Shown here: positions 54,001 to 61,571 of the stretch, in pieces
Layout of the letters: every line of letters begins with the position of its first letter
How positions within the stretch are numbered: position 1 is the stretch's first letter
Source: Diphasiastrum complanatum
Taxonomy: Eukaryota; Streptophyta; Lycopodiopsida; Lycopodiales; Lycopodiaceae
DNA: 64,000 bases
Assembly: GCA_029204225.1 (NCBI GenBank)
Contig: CM055107.1
Span: 3,292,706 to 3,356,705, forward strand
Reading direction: 5' to 3'
Notes under the pieces: model-generated
Seen by the model: the letters and a program-made list of their open reading frames with translations, nothing else
The model's database searches: none
What the model was told of the DNA's origin: nothing
Translations under genes and position numbers: made by a program

Positions 54001-57000
54001 ACGACCTCCATCAGCAACAGTAGCAGACACGCCCTAGAGTTATGCCACGACCACATGCACCTACACAGGACAGGGCGAGCAGATATCGACAAACCATAGT
54101 AGACACCTATGGGATACCTGTATCCAATGGTTTGCCTATTTAAATGGTTAATTCTAGTTAATCCTCGACTTTTATAGTTAGTAGACACCTATGGGACATG
54201 CCTATTTAAATGGTAAATTCTAGTTATTCGTCAACTTTTATAGTTGATAGACACCTATGGGATACCTGTATCCAATGGTTTGCCTATTTGAATGGTAAAT
54301 TCTAGTTAATCCTCGACTTTTATAGTTAGTAGACACCTATGGGACACCTAGCACAGTAATGACAAATAAGTTGGGTATGCATTCCCATGGCAGCTATCAT
54401 GGCCATGCTAGGATAGCCCCTACATAAGTTATATGTATTGTTATGATAATTCTTTTTTGACTTATAATGGCGCTTGCTTTACTGTGTGCTCTTGAAAGAT
54501 AGTTGTGGTAGCCTATCTTCCTTGATGATTGGTTGATTTACTTGTTGTAACTAGATCATAACAAACCTTGGTGTAAGGAGAAGCACCTCCAAGATCCTGC
54601 TTACAAGACACATACAAAGGAATAATAGTCGAGCCAAATCACCCAACCATGCAGAAGCTATTGATCAATCTCCAATAGCATCACCCCTGTGCCATAGGAT
54701 AGGATGCAGGGGTAGAGAGAGGATCCTAGTAATGAAAACACACAAACTGGAATGGGAGTAGGGCGAGTTCCTACAGGAGGATATAGCCCTTGCTTTACCT
54801 GTGCATGTGCCCATGCAAGCCTAGAATATTTCCATACATGCCTTTCATTACTATTGATACTCTACACCCAATAGCCGTCCTAACCCATGCAATAGCTCCA
54901 CATGTCATAAGATGTGTTACTGGGTCCTCAACATTTCTGGCCTAGTTCGAAATAACGAGGCGTAACCAATAACCTCGAGTACTAGAATATCGAGTATCCA
55001 AGTCTAGGATTATGCCTATATACAGGATGTGGATGTAACATTCTTTCCCTCTTGAACAACTTTTGTCCTCAAAGCAAGAAAGAAAACCAAAAAACCATTT
55101 CTTTAACTTTCAACACTTACCCAGACAATCATTATCTTTATATCAAACAAGTACTCAGAGATAGAACGATCTTTCAATTGTTTATCTCTGCTCTGGAGTA
55201 CAAACTCAGATTTGTAAATTATACCAAGCGCTAAATTTTCCAATCAGATTTCACTCTCTATAAGTCAGTAACATCACCTTCATGTAAAATAGCTTACATG
55301 AAACACTGAATGACCCATTACCTAACACATGAGATCAAAGTTAAAGAAAACTAACAATTATAGTTCAAAATTATCCACAATTTGTGTAGACAACTAATAA
55401 ATGCTTCTTCGTACAAATACTCTTAGAATATCCAAAAATCTAAGGTATAACAGTTCATCCTACTAGAATCTCTAGGAGATCCATAAAAATGATTCTAACT
55501 CTTAGTACCCCAAATAATCTCTTGAGTTAAATGCCCCTGTTTCTAGCATCTCATGCAAGAAAATAGCAATCATCCCATCTCGGTAGATGTGTTTGTATCC
55601 CAAATAATCGGAGATCTAGGCTGAACCCTGTACACAAGCACCTACAAACCATAATCTATAGCAGAGTACCATCCACTAAAATAAGCAAACTCCCCCATAA
55701 GCAAAATAATTTACTCAACGAGAATGCTTGTGACACACACATGTTCTCAAATCACTGGAGTAAAGAGATTAAGATTTTCAAAATACTGATCTAAATTCTT
55801 AACTCATTCAATAGATCGAGAATTACTCACCATACTTAGGAATCGTTGCATTTCCTTATAATCCTTTGATAATAATTAAGTACCTATTTATGATTCGTCA
55901 ATCACAAATATTTAGCCTCTCATGATTTGTCAATCATAAGAATTCACTGGAATCCAAAACCATACTTAATCATTAAAGGATACTAGAGTATATGATTCAC
56001 TGCCAAATCGCGGACAGCGATCCGAATCGCAACCCCCAATTTGCTGGGGGGTCGTGATTCGCATGGAAATTTTTTTTTTGCAATTCTAGTTCGCGAATCG
56101 ATTTTTCCAAAATCGCGATTCACTGCGTCTATCTCTCCACCACACAACTCAAGAAATATAAGATCATTCTAAAATATTTTTGTCTAAAAAAAAACCTAGA
56201 GTTTAAGAATATTCTTAAAACCAGACTCTTAACAAAAGTGTGAGTTATCCAAGTTTTACATTCATCGGGTAATCAAGGACAGAAGTCCATAGAACCCACG
56301 GTTCCCAAAACCGTGGAAGAAACCGTACCACGGTTCATGATTTGTGATACAGTTCATCTAATTAATTGATTGATTGATTAATTTCTATTTTCCTCCCAAA
56401 ACCCCTCCCAAGTCATTTTTGGTCCTCATTTCACATATTTTGTGGTAGAGATTGAGAGAGAGGCCGCTTTGGATCTTTGGCCATTGCTGCTCGGATTGAT
56501 GAAAGAGAATAGGGCAGGGTAGAGAGAGACTGTAGCGGCCTCTGTAGAGAGAGAAATTAGGGTGTAGTTTTAGGTGTGCTTTTTTTGGTCAAAAAGCAGG
56601 TTTTTTAACATTTTCTCATGCAAAAAGGTCTATTTTTAAGGTTTATGGAGGGCCTTTTCTGGAGGTTTTTGTGTTTTTTGTCTGTTTCTTTTGCTTGTTC
56701 TTAGCCATCTTAGGGTTCAGGGTTTTGCTTGATAGGGTTCAGGGTTGGCATCCCCAAGTTCATTGCATTGCGTGGGAGTGCATATCCACTTATCCAGGAC
56801 CGGTTTTCTCTGACCGAACGGTAACTCATTTGTCTTTTCTTGCACTTCTTCCGTACTTCCTGTTTCCTATACCGTCTCACACCATGCCTGCTGGAGATAT
56901 GCTTGAGCTATGGGGTGAGGCAGACCCAGACCCCGAGTTCGTTAGGTCTGACATTCGGTCTAGGACGCGTGGATGAACCTCTAGGTTTTGTCATGCTCGT

Positions 57001-60000
57001 TTTGTCAGCACTCTCACTAGGCTGAAAGACCATCTCCTTGGTGTTGTCAAGGGTGATGGCAAACGCTTGGGCTCCCTCCCTTGCCCACACATGCCCTCTC
57101 AGGAGCGTTGTAGGCTCATTGACATATACGGAGCACGATTGACGCAGGCCGGTATGTCACTAGATCCTGATGTATATGCAGTAGTGTCATCCACCCCATG
57201 GGATCCACTAGCTCCTCGTCCACCACCACCACGTCCTCCTCAGCCTCCTGTTCCTGCTCCTCCCCCGCAGCCTGATGCACATCCACCCCTCGTTCCTCAG
57301 CGCACTGCACCACATCCTACCGCACCACCACAACGCACTGCACCACGTCCCGCCCCTCCTTCTGCTGCATCTATTCCAATGGGTGCATTTCCACAGCGTC
57401 CTCCTGCAGTCACTCAAATGACTAGCCCATTGCAGACATTCCGATTTCTTTGCTCTAAGTCGACACCAGATGGTCTCTCACAGGACATCCAGGACATACC
57501 ATCCACTTTCCCCAAACATCAGGATGATTTGGACTCTGATGATGAGGTTGGTGATGATAGACAGCATGGTGAGGCTGGTTCTTCTGGAGCTTCTTCACCA
57601 CCATCTCAGCAGCCCTAGCATCCCCCGCAGTCGCAACATCCCCCTGTGCCACAGCATCCCCCTCAGCCACATCATCCCGTAGATCCACACAAGATAAATC
57701 GTGCACATATGAGTATAATCTCACTATGACCCAGTACATAAACATATATCATTATCTGGCATATTTCTCCAAAATCCGCATATCTTACTCACATATCTCA
57801 TTGAGAATCTTGTTAGTCAGCTACTATTTCTCATGAGTAAATAACATATCTGGGAAATCTATGAGACGAAGAACATATCCACTCTCACGAGTTTTCCAGC
57901 CGAACTTACCTCTAACAACATAATTTCTTCCACTTAATCAACCCCTCCCTGATCCTAGTACTCAAACTAAGATTAGGTTGATCCAATATAGACATTCCAA
58001 ACTCAACGTTGTGATCAAACTTACTCCTATCCCGAACAAATCTAAGATTAGTAACCTTTGATCTTTCCCTATACTACTTGTAAATAATGATTTCAAATTT
58101 CAAACCACCTCTAGTTCCAGATGTTCTAGACAATCCCTAGAGAATTTGTCTTATTCGAAAAGTTCCAGTTCTGTATCTTACTCTAGATTTGTTCGAAAAT
58201 GCTTTCAAATAATCACATTTCCATACATCACTTGTCTTACTTCCAAAAATTGTGCAACCAATAGATCTGATAGAATTTATCCCATCACTTCACCCCCCCC
58301 CCCCCTTTTTTAAGAAAATTATCCAATTTCTATAAAAGTTAGTTGGAGAGATGATATATGAAAATATCCAATTTCTATAAAAGTTAGCTGGAGAGATGAT
58401 ATATGAAAATGTCTAGATCCATGAAAAGTCTGTAATAATTGCCTTCCACAAATGATTCACTCTATTACAACTAGGACTTTTCTTTCAAACATTGTTAACC
58501 CAAGTGACAGTAACCATCCTCCATCTAAAATCCACCTCTGGATAAGAGACAACCTGGGTACAATTCCCCTGAAATTTACTTGAATTCCAAGTCTTATTCA
58601 TACAAGTAGTAATTCACATGATGATAACAGTCCTTTAGAAAAATAACTTCAAGCTAAACAATTTGATGTCTAGTATTCAAGAAATTTCTAAGAAGTAAGA
58701 ATTCAAAAAAGTGAGAAATAGTTTTAAGGGTTTCCAATTTTGTAAATTGCGAGATACCCATTTGGGATCCAAATTAAACCTTAAAATTTTGACAAAATAC
58801 CCCATAACATTTGACCAATGGTAGATCCACATCGAAGCCTACCATTATCAGTCAGATCCTTATGGTCCTAGAACCTGCCCTTTGGAATTACTGACGTCCC
58901 ATAGCACCAGCTCTCCCTCCAAAAATATCGTTAACCCCTACTCTGACTTTTCTGGAGATCAAACTAATCACTCTAGTTGTCCTATATTCCTTATAGGAAA
59001 AATATCCTTCACTACCAAAGATTGGAAAATCCATTTATTTAAATGTCTGGTATGCCATTCAGATGGATATACAAGATCCACACATGACTCTGTGATTTCA
59101 GTACAAGGATCAACATGGTTCAACTTCACATTACCACTCCAAGTTCGTGATAAGCTTCTGAATTCCTTCTCATACGAGAGCGTTAACTCTAAGGATGAGC
59201 TCTATCACCACTAACAAGTCCAACGTGATCCATATTTCAAAACTCTACTTCCAATATCACAAATTGCATCCCAAACCTATGGATAATCTCATAGTTGCAA
59301 AGATATCTTTTATGAATTCAACTAAATGAATTCTAGTTTAAAGATTCTTTATCGGTACTATGCAATTATTCCCAGAGATTTTCGAAAAACCCTAACTGCA
59401 AAATACAATTTCAAAGCACACTCACTACCCCTGATGTCCCCATTACTTCCCCCCCTTAGAATTTTCGGTCCCCCAAAAATTTCATTCCGCTAAGGCACAA
59501 AGAAGATTCAAAGACATATAGTAAATGTTATGTTTACTTCTAAAGTGAATTCCCGTAGGAAAAAGTTTGAAAATATTCATTCCCATAATCACGTTATCCT
59601 ATAACTAGGTTGAATCCACAAATACACAAAAATCATCCACATAGATGCATAATAGCACTAAACTAAACGTTTTCATATACTCAACCACTATGATTAAACT
59701 CAGGGAATGACTTCAGTTTTTCAACTTTAAACATTCCTATCACTTACAATTTTTCCAATAAAAAGATTGGACCGTTTTCCTTTTTATTAACCGGCTTGGC
59801 ATTACTCCGCCATGTCTTTAAATTGTCATAAACTCAGAATACGAAGTTACATGAATGAGAATTAGACTATGAACTAAAACATAAATATAAAAAACAAGGT
59901 CCTCCTGCTGGTCCTCCTAGTGGGGGGTTGTTGCTCACAAGCTCACAAAACCCCAAGTAAATACACAGAATTACCCAGCAAATTCGTCTGACCCACACAA

Positions 60001-61062
60001 TTTCCTAAAAAACAGGTTTTTGAATCCCAAAAACGGATAGAGCCACAAAGTAGACCAGTTCAAAGACTTTTGAAGTATGGCCTATACATGTTGATCTATC
60101 AAAACTGGTTCCTCATCATGGACAAAAGCTACTCCAATAACCTTATTTCATTGTTGTTATCACTAAAACCATAAAATAAAGTATCCAATGAGAATGCTTC
60201 CTCTATACATAACGTCACCTAGGTAGGATAAACATAGCAAAAACTACTACAAATTTGGAAGAATAGGACATACCGTAGCTGCGTTTGCTTGGCCAGCATT
60301 TATAAGTATCGCTCGTGCCTACGTACCCAACAATGTATCATGAACAGCATGATTCAGATTATCCGAACAAAAACATCCTACAATTCCTTCTAGCCCTGAA
60401 GTTTTTAAATATCTTTATGCTAAGTAGACAAAGCAAAAGCCTTTCATAAAGATGTGACAAAGTGATTTTGCACTGATAGCTAAAAGATATCTTACCAATA
60501 TCACATGCATTTTATCACGTTTATCATTAAGAATGAGTGTAGGAAAACATCCACTTACCGTAGGGTGATCTGCAATGATCTGCTTACAATAGATAACTGG
60601 TGCGGCTGCCATAAGATTTTTGGTGAAAGTGCCTACATCCATGTGCAGAAGAACCAAAACAACAAATAGTAAAGGAGTTTTTACTGAAGTACGGTCACAT
60701 GATATCACATTGAACGTACCCTTCAACACATGCTGAAACAGTTCATATTAGCACAAGTTTTGTAATTGAAATAAGCTCATTCAATTGAGTAAGCTTTGAA
60801 AACCTATGATCCCAATTGACCTCAATCATTAACTGCATTCAGTCCTACTTTTACATATGTATGTATCAGAAGTTCTTGTTAAATCAGTTAATTAAGTAGC
60901 ATCTATTTGCGTATAGCATGTGTGAATTTTGAGAGGACCTGCAAAGACTGCATCCACCTCACAGGTTACAAGAGCCAAATCTGGCTTTTCTCCAGCAGCT
61001 CGCAGACCTCCATATATTCCTGCCGCTTGAAAACCTCTTGCTGCTGTAACACCTCCTGGAAT
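17467..61062 (-). CDS. argJ: Glutamate N-acetyltransferase / ornithine acetyltransferase (ArgJ), 15 exons, 5' end missing
   Basis: ArgJ moves the acetyl group from N-acetylornithine to glutamate, recycling it in arginine synthesis; the plant enzyme acts in the plastid. Exons in transcript order: 61062-60939, 60632-60559, 60318-60274, 45751-45701, 37286-37218, 29842-29784, 29217-29148, 28345-28265, 28078-27992, 20637-20515, 20390-20328, 18631-18554, 18338-18193, 17719-17649, 17549-17467. They join in frame to 407 residues plus TGA. Visible family motifs: [27 protein letters not shown] (oxyanion-hole Thr-Gly), [14 protein letters not shown] (the Thr after NMA is the autocleavage nucleophile), [30 protein letters not shown] and the C-terminal INAEYTS. 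Every junction has AG acceptors and GT donors except one GC donor (20327). The transit peptide, roughly 60 residues by family length, is absent and probably upstream of the window. Many exons are multiples of three. Nothing suggests a pseudogene: no stop or frameshift occurs in 15 exons. Identification rests on motif recall, not a search. Confidence 0.95.
17649..17719 (-). CDS. argJ: argJ visible exon 14
   Basis: 1 nt, 23 codons, 1 nt: [20 protein letters not shown] to SI. It aligns with the NYLKKA...HGTVTIDLSVG region. Acceptor tttgcag, donor gtattc. Confidence 0.9.
18193..18338 (-). CDS. argJ: argJ visible exon 13
   Basis: 48 codons plus 2 nt. It starts [20 protein letters not shown] and ends QPLTFD-R. 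It contains the invariant GDPNWGR substrate motif. Acceptor catgcag, donor gtgact. Confidence 0.95.
18554..18631 (-). CDS. argJ: argJ visible exon 12
   Basis: 26 codons, [20 protein letters not shown] to ASSLTK. It corresponds to the VARSVA-SSLVK segment of plant ArgJ. Acceptor tctgtag, donor gtttga. Confidence 0.92.
18632..20221. other. argJ intron with eroded LTR-like DNA
   Basis: No coding sequence. At 19836-19856 the minus strand reads GTAAGGGAGTGTTAAGGACA, resembling a polypurine tract plus LTR start, so part of this intron may be an old retroelement. Confidence 0.35.
20222..20278. repeat. (GA)n microsatellite in argJ intron
   Basis: About 28 GA units contiguous with a GCA tract; reads (CT)n on the argJ transcript. 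Confidence 0.97.
20278..20310. repeat. (GCA)11 next to argJ GC donor
   Basis: Eleven GCA units (TGC on the transcript) beginning 17 nt inside the intron after the GC donor at 20327-20326. Confidence 0.97.
20328..20390 (-). CDS. argJ: argJ visible exon 11 with GC splice donor
   Basis: 21 codons, [20 protein letters not shown] plus E. The exon ends GAG followed by gcaagt, which matches the known GC-AG intron consensus AG|GCAAGT. Joining here restores perfect alignment to the next exon (VLVTGG). Without splicing, the frame runs into poly-Ala and then Leu-Ser repeats. Confidence 0.9.
20515..20637 (-). CDS. argJ: argJ visible exon 10
   Basis: 41 codons starting [17 protein letters not shown], the strongest family signature, ending QNALDA. 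Acceptor tcttcag; weak donor gtttgt. Confidence 0.95.
21600..21871 (+). mobile_element. LINE 3' end followed by (CT)n
   Basis: It carries the family 3' sequence CTTGAGATGTACAT, then a hairpin TGTACCCTCAGGTAC and a CT tail (21821-21871). Compare 27430-27530, 36650-36735 and 61200-61305. The 171-codon Arg/His/Gln-rich ORF at 21102-21617 lies just upstream, but I cannot assign it to LINE ORF2. Confidence 0.65.
22020..22095. repeat. Short direct repeat with poly-C
   Basis: The word gttctactgtagcagcagcg followed by ctgcctgc occurs at about 21998 and 22058, with a poly-C run between. Confidence 0.7.
22273..24300 (-). pseudogene. Ty3/gypsy gag-protease relic
   Basis: Minus-strand order: gag 23494-23228 ([20 protein letters not shown]); gag C-terminus 23209-22718 with zinc knuckle [14 protein letters not shown]; pol start 22671-22273 ending [20 protein letters not shown], the conserved entry to gypsy RT. 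The element is truncated before the RT catalytic core, near a LINE/CT region. It belongs with the primer site and LTR at 24307-24793. Confidence 0.88.
24307..24318 (-). promoter_or_regulatory. Primer-binding site, tRNA-Met type
   Basis: TGGTATCAGAGC on the minus strand, two bases after the LTR end. Confidence 0.9.
24321..24793 (-). mobile_element. Gypsy 5' LTR (473 bp)
   Basis: Starts TGTTAGAGTCCAG and ends CTTGTGACA on the minus strand. It is closely related to the solo LTR at 39357-39835. Confidence 0.9.
24800..26085. other. argJ intron DNA, unassigned
   Basis: No gene recognised. Short ORFs near 25636-25934 have no family motif that I can see. Confidence 0.4.
26090..27530 (+). mobile_element. 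LINE ORF2 3' portion and 3' UTR
   Basis: Contains the RT downstream motif [20 protein letters not shown] and [20 protein letters not shown] (26190-26320), then eroded ORF2 C-terminal sequence. It ends with the family hairpin TGTACCTTTGGGTACC at 27474-27489 and a pyrimidine tail. Stops interrupt it throughout; 5'-truncated. Confidence 0.8.
27992..28078 (-). CDS. argJ: argJ visible exon 9
   Basis: 29 codons from [16 protein letters not shown] to NRSFNQIT. Acceptor cttgcag, donor gtaagc. A 7.35-kb intron follows. Confidence 0.93.
28265..28345 (-). CDS. argJ: argJ visible exon 8 (catalytic Thr)
   Basis: 27 codons, [20 protein letters not shown] followed by NMATMLS. The Ala-Thr bond is the autocleavage site that makes the alpha and beta chains in this family. 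Donor gtaagt, acceptor ctgaag. Confidence 0.95.
29148..29217 (-). CDS. argJ: argJ visible exon 7
   Basis: 1 nt plus 23 codons, [17 protein letters not shown] to ETE. It holds the conserved TTD segment. Acceptor ttccag, donor gtacaa. Confidence 0.93.
29784..29842 (-). CDS. argJ: argJ visible exon 6
   Basis: 19 codons plus 2 nt, [19 protein letters not shown]. It aligns with the variable helix between STGVIG and TTDLV. Acceptor atttgcag, donor gtacat. Confidence 0.88.
30000..33740. other. argJ intron DNA, unassigned
   Basis: No coding region supported. The 33579-33872 ORF overlaps a retroelement primer site and is not a gene. Confidence 0.45.
33720..33900 (-). mobile_element. LTR end with primer-like site
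   Basis: The minus strand reads ATTTCTGACA then TGATATCAGAGCC, a one-base variant of the tRNA-Met primer site. The LTR extends upward from about 33742; its other end is not found. Confidence 0.55.
34500..36740 (+). mobile_element. LINE copy with internal duplication and hAT insertion
   Basis: RT motif [20 protein letters not shown] at 34675-34740. The segment 34530-34740 is duplicated at about 34750-34970. Downstream come YAYDVVLLS (35013-35040), [20 protein letters not shown] and [18 protein letters not shown] (35090-35225), and a zinc-binding-like C-terminal region ([20 protein letters not shown], 36189-36252). Ends with TGTACCTTAGGGTAC (36676-36690) and a pyrimidine tail. The RT YADD has become YAYD. 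A hAT-type insert lies at 35667-36062. Confidence 0.85.
35667..36062. mobile_element. Non-autonomous hAT-like element (396 bp)
   Basis: Ends CATAGAACC... and ...GGTTCTCAGATTCTATG are imperfect inverted repeats. Subterminal palindromic words (GAACCGTGGTGAACCG, CCGTACCACGGTTCA) fill both ends. The middle holds a 20-bp minisatellite (ggccctcatttcactgtttt, 35780-35895). I do not see a clean 8-bp target duplication. Confidence 0.6.
37218..37286 (-). CDS. argJ: argJ visible exon 5
   Basis: 23 codons from LIDVRPTDV through [11 protein letters not shown]. It contains the Thr-Gly of the oxyanion hole. Acceptor atttgcag, donor gtagaa. Confidence 0.93.
38456..39210. repeat. About 400-bp tandem duplication carrying hAT-end words
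   Basis: Unit 1 starts gatagactaagaataccac (38456) and unit 2 gatagacaaagaataccac (about 38853). Both include CGTTCC/GGAACG-type palindromic words and the tail gatagtttagctagtgttta. Confidence 0.85.
39357..39835 (+). mobile_element. Solo gypsy LTR (479 bp) with 5-bp target duplication
   Basis: Starts TATTAGAGTCCAG and ends CTTGTGACA, flanked by CCTGC at 39352-39356 and 39836-39840. Same family as the LTR at 24321-24793, opposite orientation. No internal sequence on either side, as expected from LTR-LTR recombination. Confidence 0.88.
39841..40132 (-). mobile_element. Remnant gypsy 3' LTR and polypurine tract
   Basis: AAGGGGGGAAGAA (40133-40146, minus strand) precedes TGTTAAGTTCAT, an LTR start. 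The LTR is interrupted by the solo LTR insertion. Confidence 0.6.
40790..41245 (-). pseudogene. Ty3/gypsy integrase relic
   Basis: Across frames the minus strand encodes [32 protein letters not shown] just before it, and near 40920-40800 a SDCDSKFIG...[14 protein letters not shown] run, the conserved gypsy integrase core. Stops and shifts are frequent. It fits the polypurine tract and LTR at 40132. Confidence 0.75.
41250..44540. other. Degenerate retroelement DNA
   Basis: Probably eroded pol of the gypsy element ending at 40132; I cannot assign further motifs with confidence. Confidence 0.35.
44553..45002. mobile_element. Non-autonomous hAT-like element (450 bp)
   Basis: Ends CAATGCTGC... 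and ...GCAACATTG. Flanks ATATGTAA (44545-44552) and ATACGTAA (45003-45010) are an 8-bp duplication with one mismatch. Subterminal GC-rich words (CGAACGCGATC, GCGATCCG) repeat at both ends around an AT-rich centre. Confidence 0.75.
45010..45700. other. argJ intron DNA, unassigned
   Basis: No coding or repeat assignment. Confidence 0.4.
45701..45751 (-). CDS. argJ: argJ visible exon 4
   Basis: 17 codons, [17 protein letters not shown], a 51-nt micro-like exon between introns of 14.5 and 8.4 kb. Acceptor ttatcag, donor gtataa. Confidence 0.9.
46790..47000 (-). pseudogene. Second gypsy integrase fragment
   Basis: Degenerate copy of the 41000-41150 integrase: [19 protein letters not shown] can be read on the minus strand. 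The LTR at 47001 abuts it. Confidence 0.55.
47001..47515 (-). mobile_element. Gypsy-type 3' LTR (515 bp)
   Basis: The minus strand starts TGTTATGTCCACG after a purine-rich GGGGACTGAAAAGAA and ends CTTTCCCTTATA. It matches the LTR at 53357-53785. Confidence 0.82.
49382..49887 (+). pseudogene. hAT transposase N-terminal part (DUF659-like start)
   Basis: The frame ends with [33 protein letters not shown], stop, then in the same frame [20 protein letters not shown] and SIRSAWQE before a GTAAGT donor-like site. This matches the segment before the hAT catalytic core. One internal stop (49799-49801). Confidence 0.75.
50098..50440 (+). pseudogene. hAT transposase C-terminal dimerisation (hATC) part
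   Basis: After a pyrimidine-rich CAACAG acceptor-like site the frame reads [11 protein letters not shown], then [20 protein letters not shown] and [14 protein letters not shown], the hATC signature. Two in-frame stops (near 50246 and 50271). Confidence 0.85.
51450..53342 (-). other. Leader/internal DNA of LTR element
   Basis: No coding motif. The 52609-52920 and 53092-53622 ORFs lack family features; the latter crosses the primer site and LTR. Confidence 0.45.
53357..53785 (-). mobile_element. 5' LTR, truncated
   Basis: Close copy of 47001-47420. The first ~90 bp of the LTR (higher coordinates) are lost at about 53785. Confidence 0.8.
54098..54350. repeat. Tandem repeat, 67-82-bp units
   Basis: Units beginning agtagacacctatggga start at about 54099, 54181, 54248 and 54329; longer units add cctgtatccaatggtttg. 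Confidence 0.85.
54572..55040 (-). mobile_element. Third, diverged LTR copy
   Basis: TGTTACATCC...CTCCTTACA on the minus strand, preceded by polypurine TTCAAGAGGGAAAGAA. Same layout as 47001-47515, but more diverged. Confidence 0.75.
55995..56135. mobile_element. Short hAT-end remnant
   Basis: Dense AATCGCG / GCGAATCG / GCGATTCACTGC words resembling the ends of the 48081 element, but only about 140 bp and without clear borders. Confidence 0.4.
56292..57700 (+). mobile_element. hAT element, 5' part only
   Basis: Left end CATAGAACCCACGGTTCC plus ACCGTACCACGGTTCA words, then sequence akin to the 35667 element (cccaaaaccc...cctcatttcac). A BED-finger ORF follows. No right terminus is seen. Confidence 0.65.
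56884..57618 (+). pseudogene. hAT transposase N-terminus with BED-type finger
   Basis: ATG 56884 starts [16 protein letters not shown]. After an in-frame TGA (56974) come [20 protein letters not shown] and [13 protein letters not shown], a BED zinc-finger pattern (TRLKDHL...CPHMP) lacking the first Cys, then a Pro/Gln/His-rich linker and an acidic stretch to a stop at 57616. No catalytic domain. Confidence 0.7.
57720..60250. other. argJ intron, eroded LTR-element DNA
   Basis: 59490-59850 resembles 47560-47860 inside the LTR element, so this is probably internal DNA of a related copy. No coding motif recognised. Confidence 0.45.
58320..58412. repeat. 47-bp tandem duplication
   Basis: The unit atccaatttctataaaagtt plus agytggagagatgatatatgaaaat occurs twice in direct succession. 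Confidence 0.9.
60274..60318 (-). CDS. argJ: argJ visible exon 3
   Basis: 15 codons, [15 protein letters not shown], the family's INxGxANA substrate-site motif. Acceptor acgtag, donor gtatgt. The 14.5-kb intron follows. Confidence 0.94.
60559..60632 (-). CDS. argJ: argJ visible exon 2
   Basis: 2 nt plus 24 codons, [17 protein letters not shown] to ADHPT. Acceptor gatgtag, donor gtaagt. It completes the split Gly codon from the previous exon. Confidence 0.93.
60939..61062 (-). CDS. argJ: argJ visible exon 1
   Basis: 41 codons plus 1 nt. It starts after ...cattatag with [11 protein letters not shown] and ends VDAVFA-G before donor gtcctc. It is the start of the ArgJ beta-fold core. A (GA)40 tract begins 20 nt upstream of the exon. 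Confidence 0.93.
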
Positions 61063-61079
61063 CTATAATGACTAAAGAT

Positions 61080-61081
<2 letters not shown>

Positions 61082-61161
<80 letters not shown>
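61082..61161. repeat. (CT)40 microsatellite upstream of argJ exon
   Basis: Reads (GA)40 on the argJ transcript and ends 19 nt before the 3' splice site of visible exon 1. Confidence 0.97.
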
Positions 61162-61163
<2 letters not shown>

Positions 61164-61164
61164 A

Positions 61165-61270
61165 GCTAATAAGTCCAAATGTTGGACAAAAGCTCCTTTA
61201 TTGCTTGTACTCTTCTTTTTGTCTTTTGTACCCACAGGTACTTGACAGACGTTAATAAAGTTCTTCTTCT

Positions 61271-61305
<35 letters not shown>
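61165..61305 (+). mobile_element. LINE 3' end with TTC/CT tail
   Basis: TTTTGTACCCACAGGTACTT hairpin at about 61225, then GACGTTAATAAAGTTCTTC and a CT tract, like the other LINE 3' ends. Confidence 0.65.
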
Positions 61306-61308
<3 letters not shown>

Positions 61309-61571
61309 AGTACTACTACTGGCCTCAGTCACTTATTGGTAGGACGTCATTACTGCCCAAAACAGTGATTTTCATCACTTTTTGTTACCAATTTTTTGAT
61401 TCTAAAAGGTTCTTGAAGCATTGCGGGATGCTGCCAAGTTTGAGGAGAAATCACTGTAGGAGTAGTCGGTGCCAAGAGATGTTCACATCGCCGCTAAGAG
61501 CAGTCCGTCGCAACTTGGTGAGGTTCCATCACTGATCTCCAGCACATATACTTCTTGTTGTATCCGAGTGA

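Noticed and set aside
57067-57618. Proline-rich secreted or cell-wall protein
   Set aside because: It is in frame with the BED-finger segment starting at 56884 and is better read as the linker of a hAT transposase relic.
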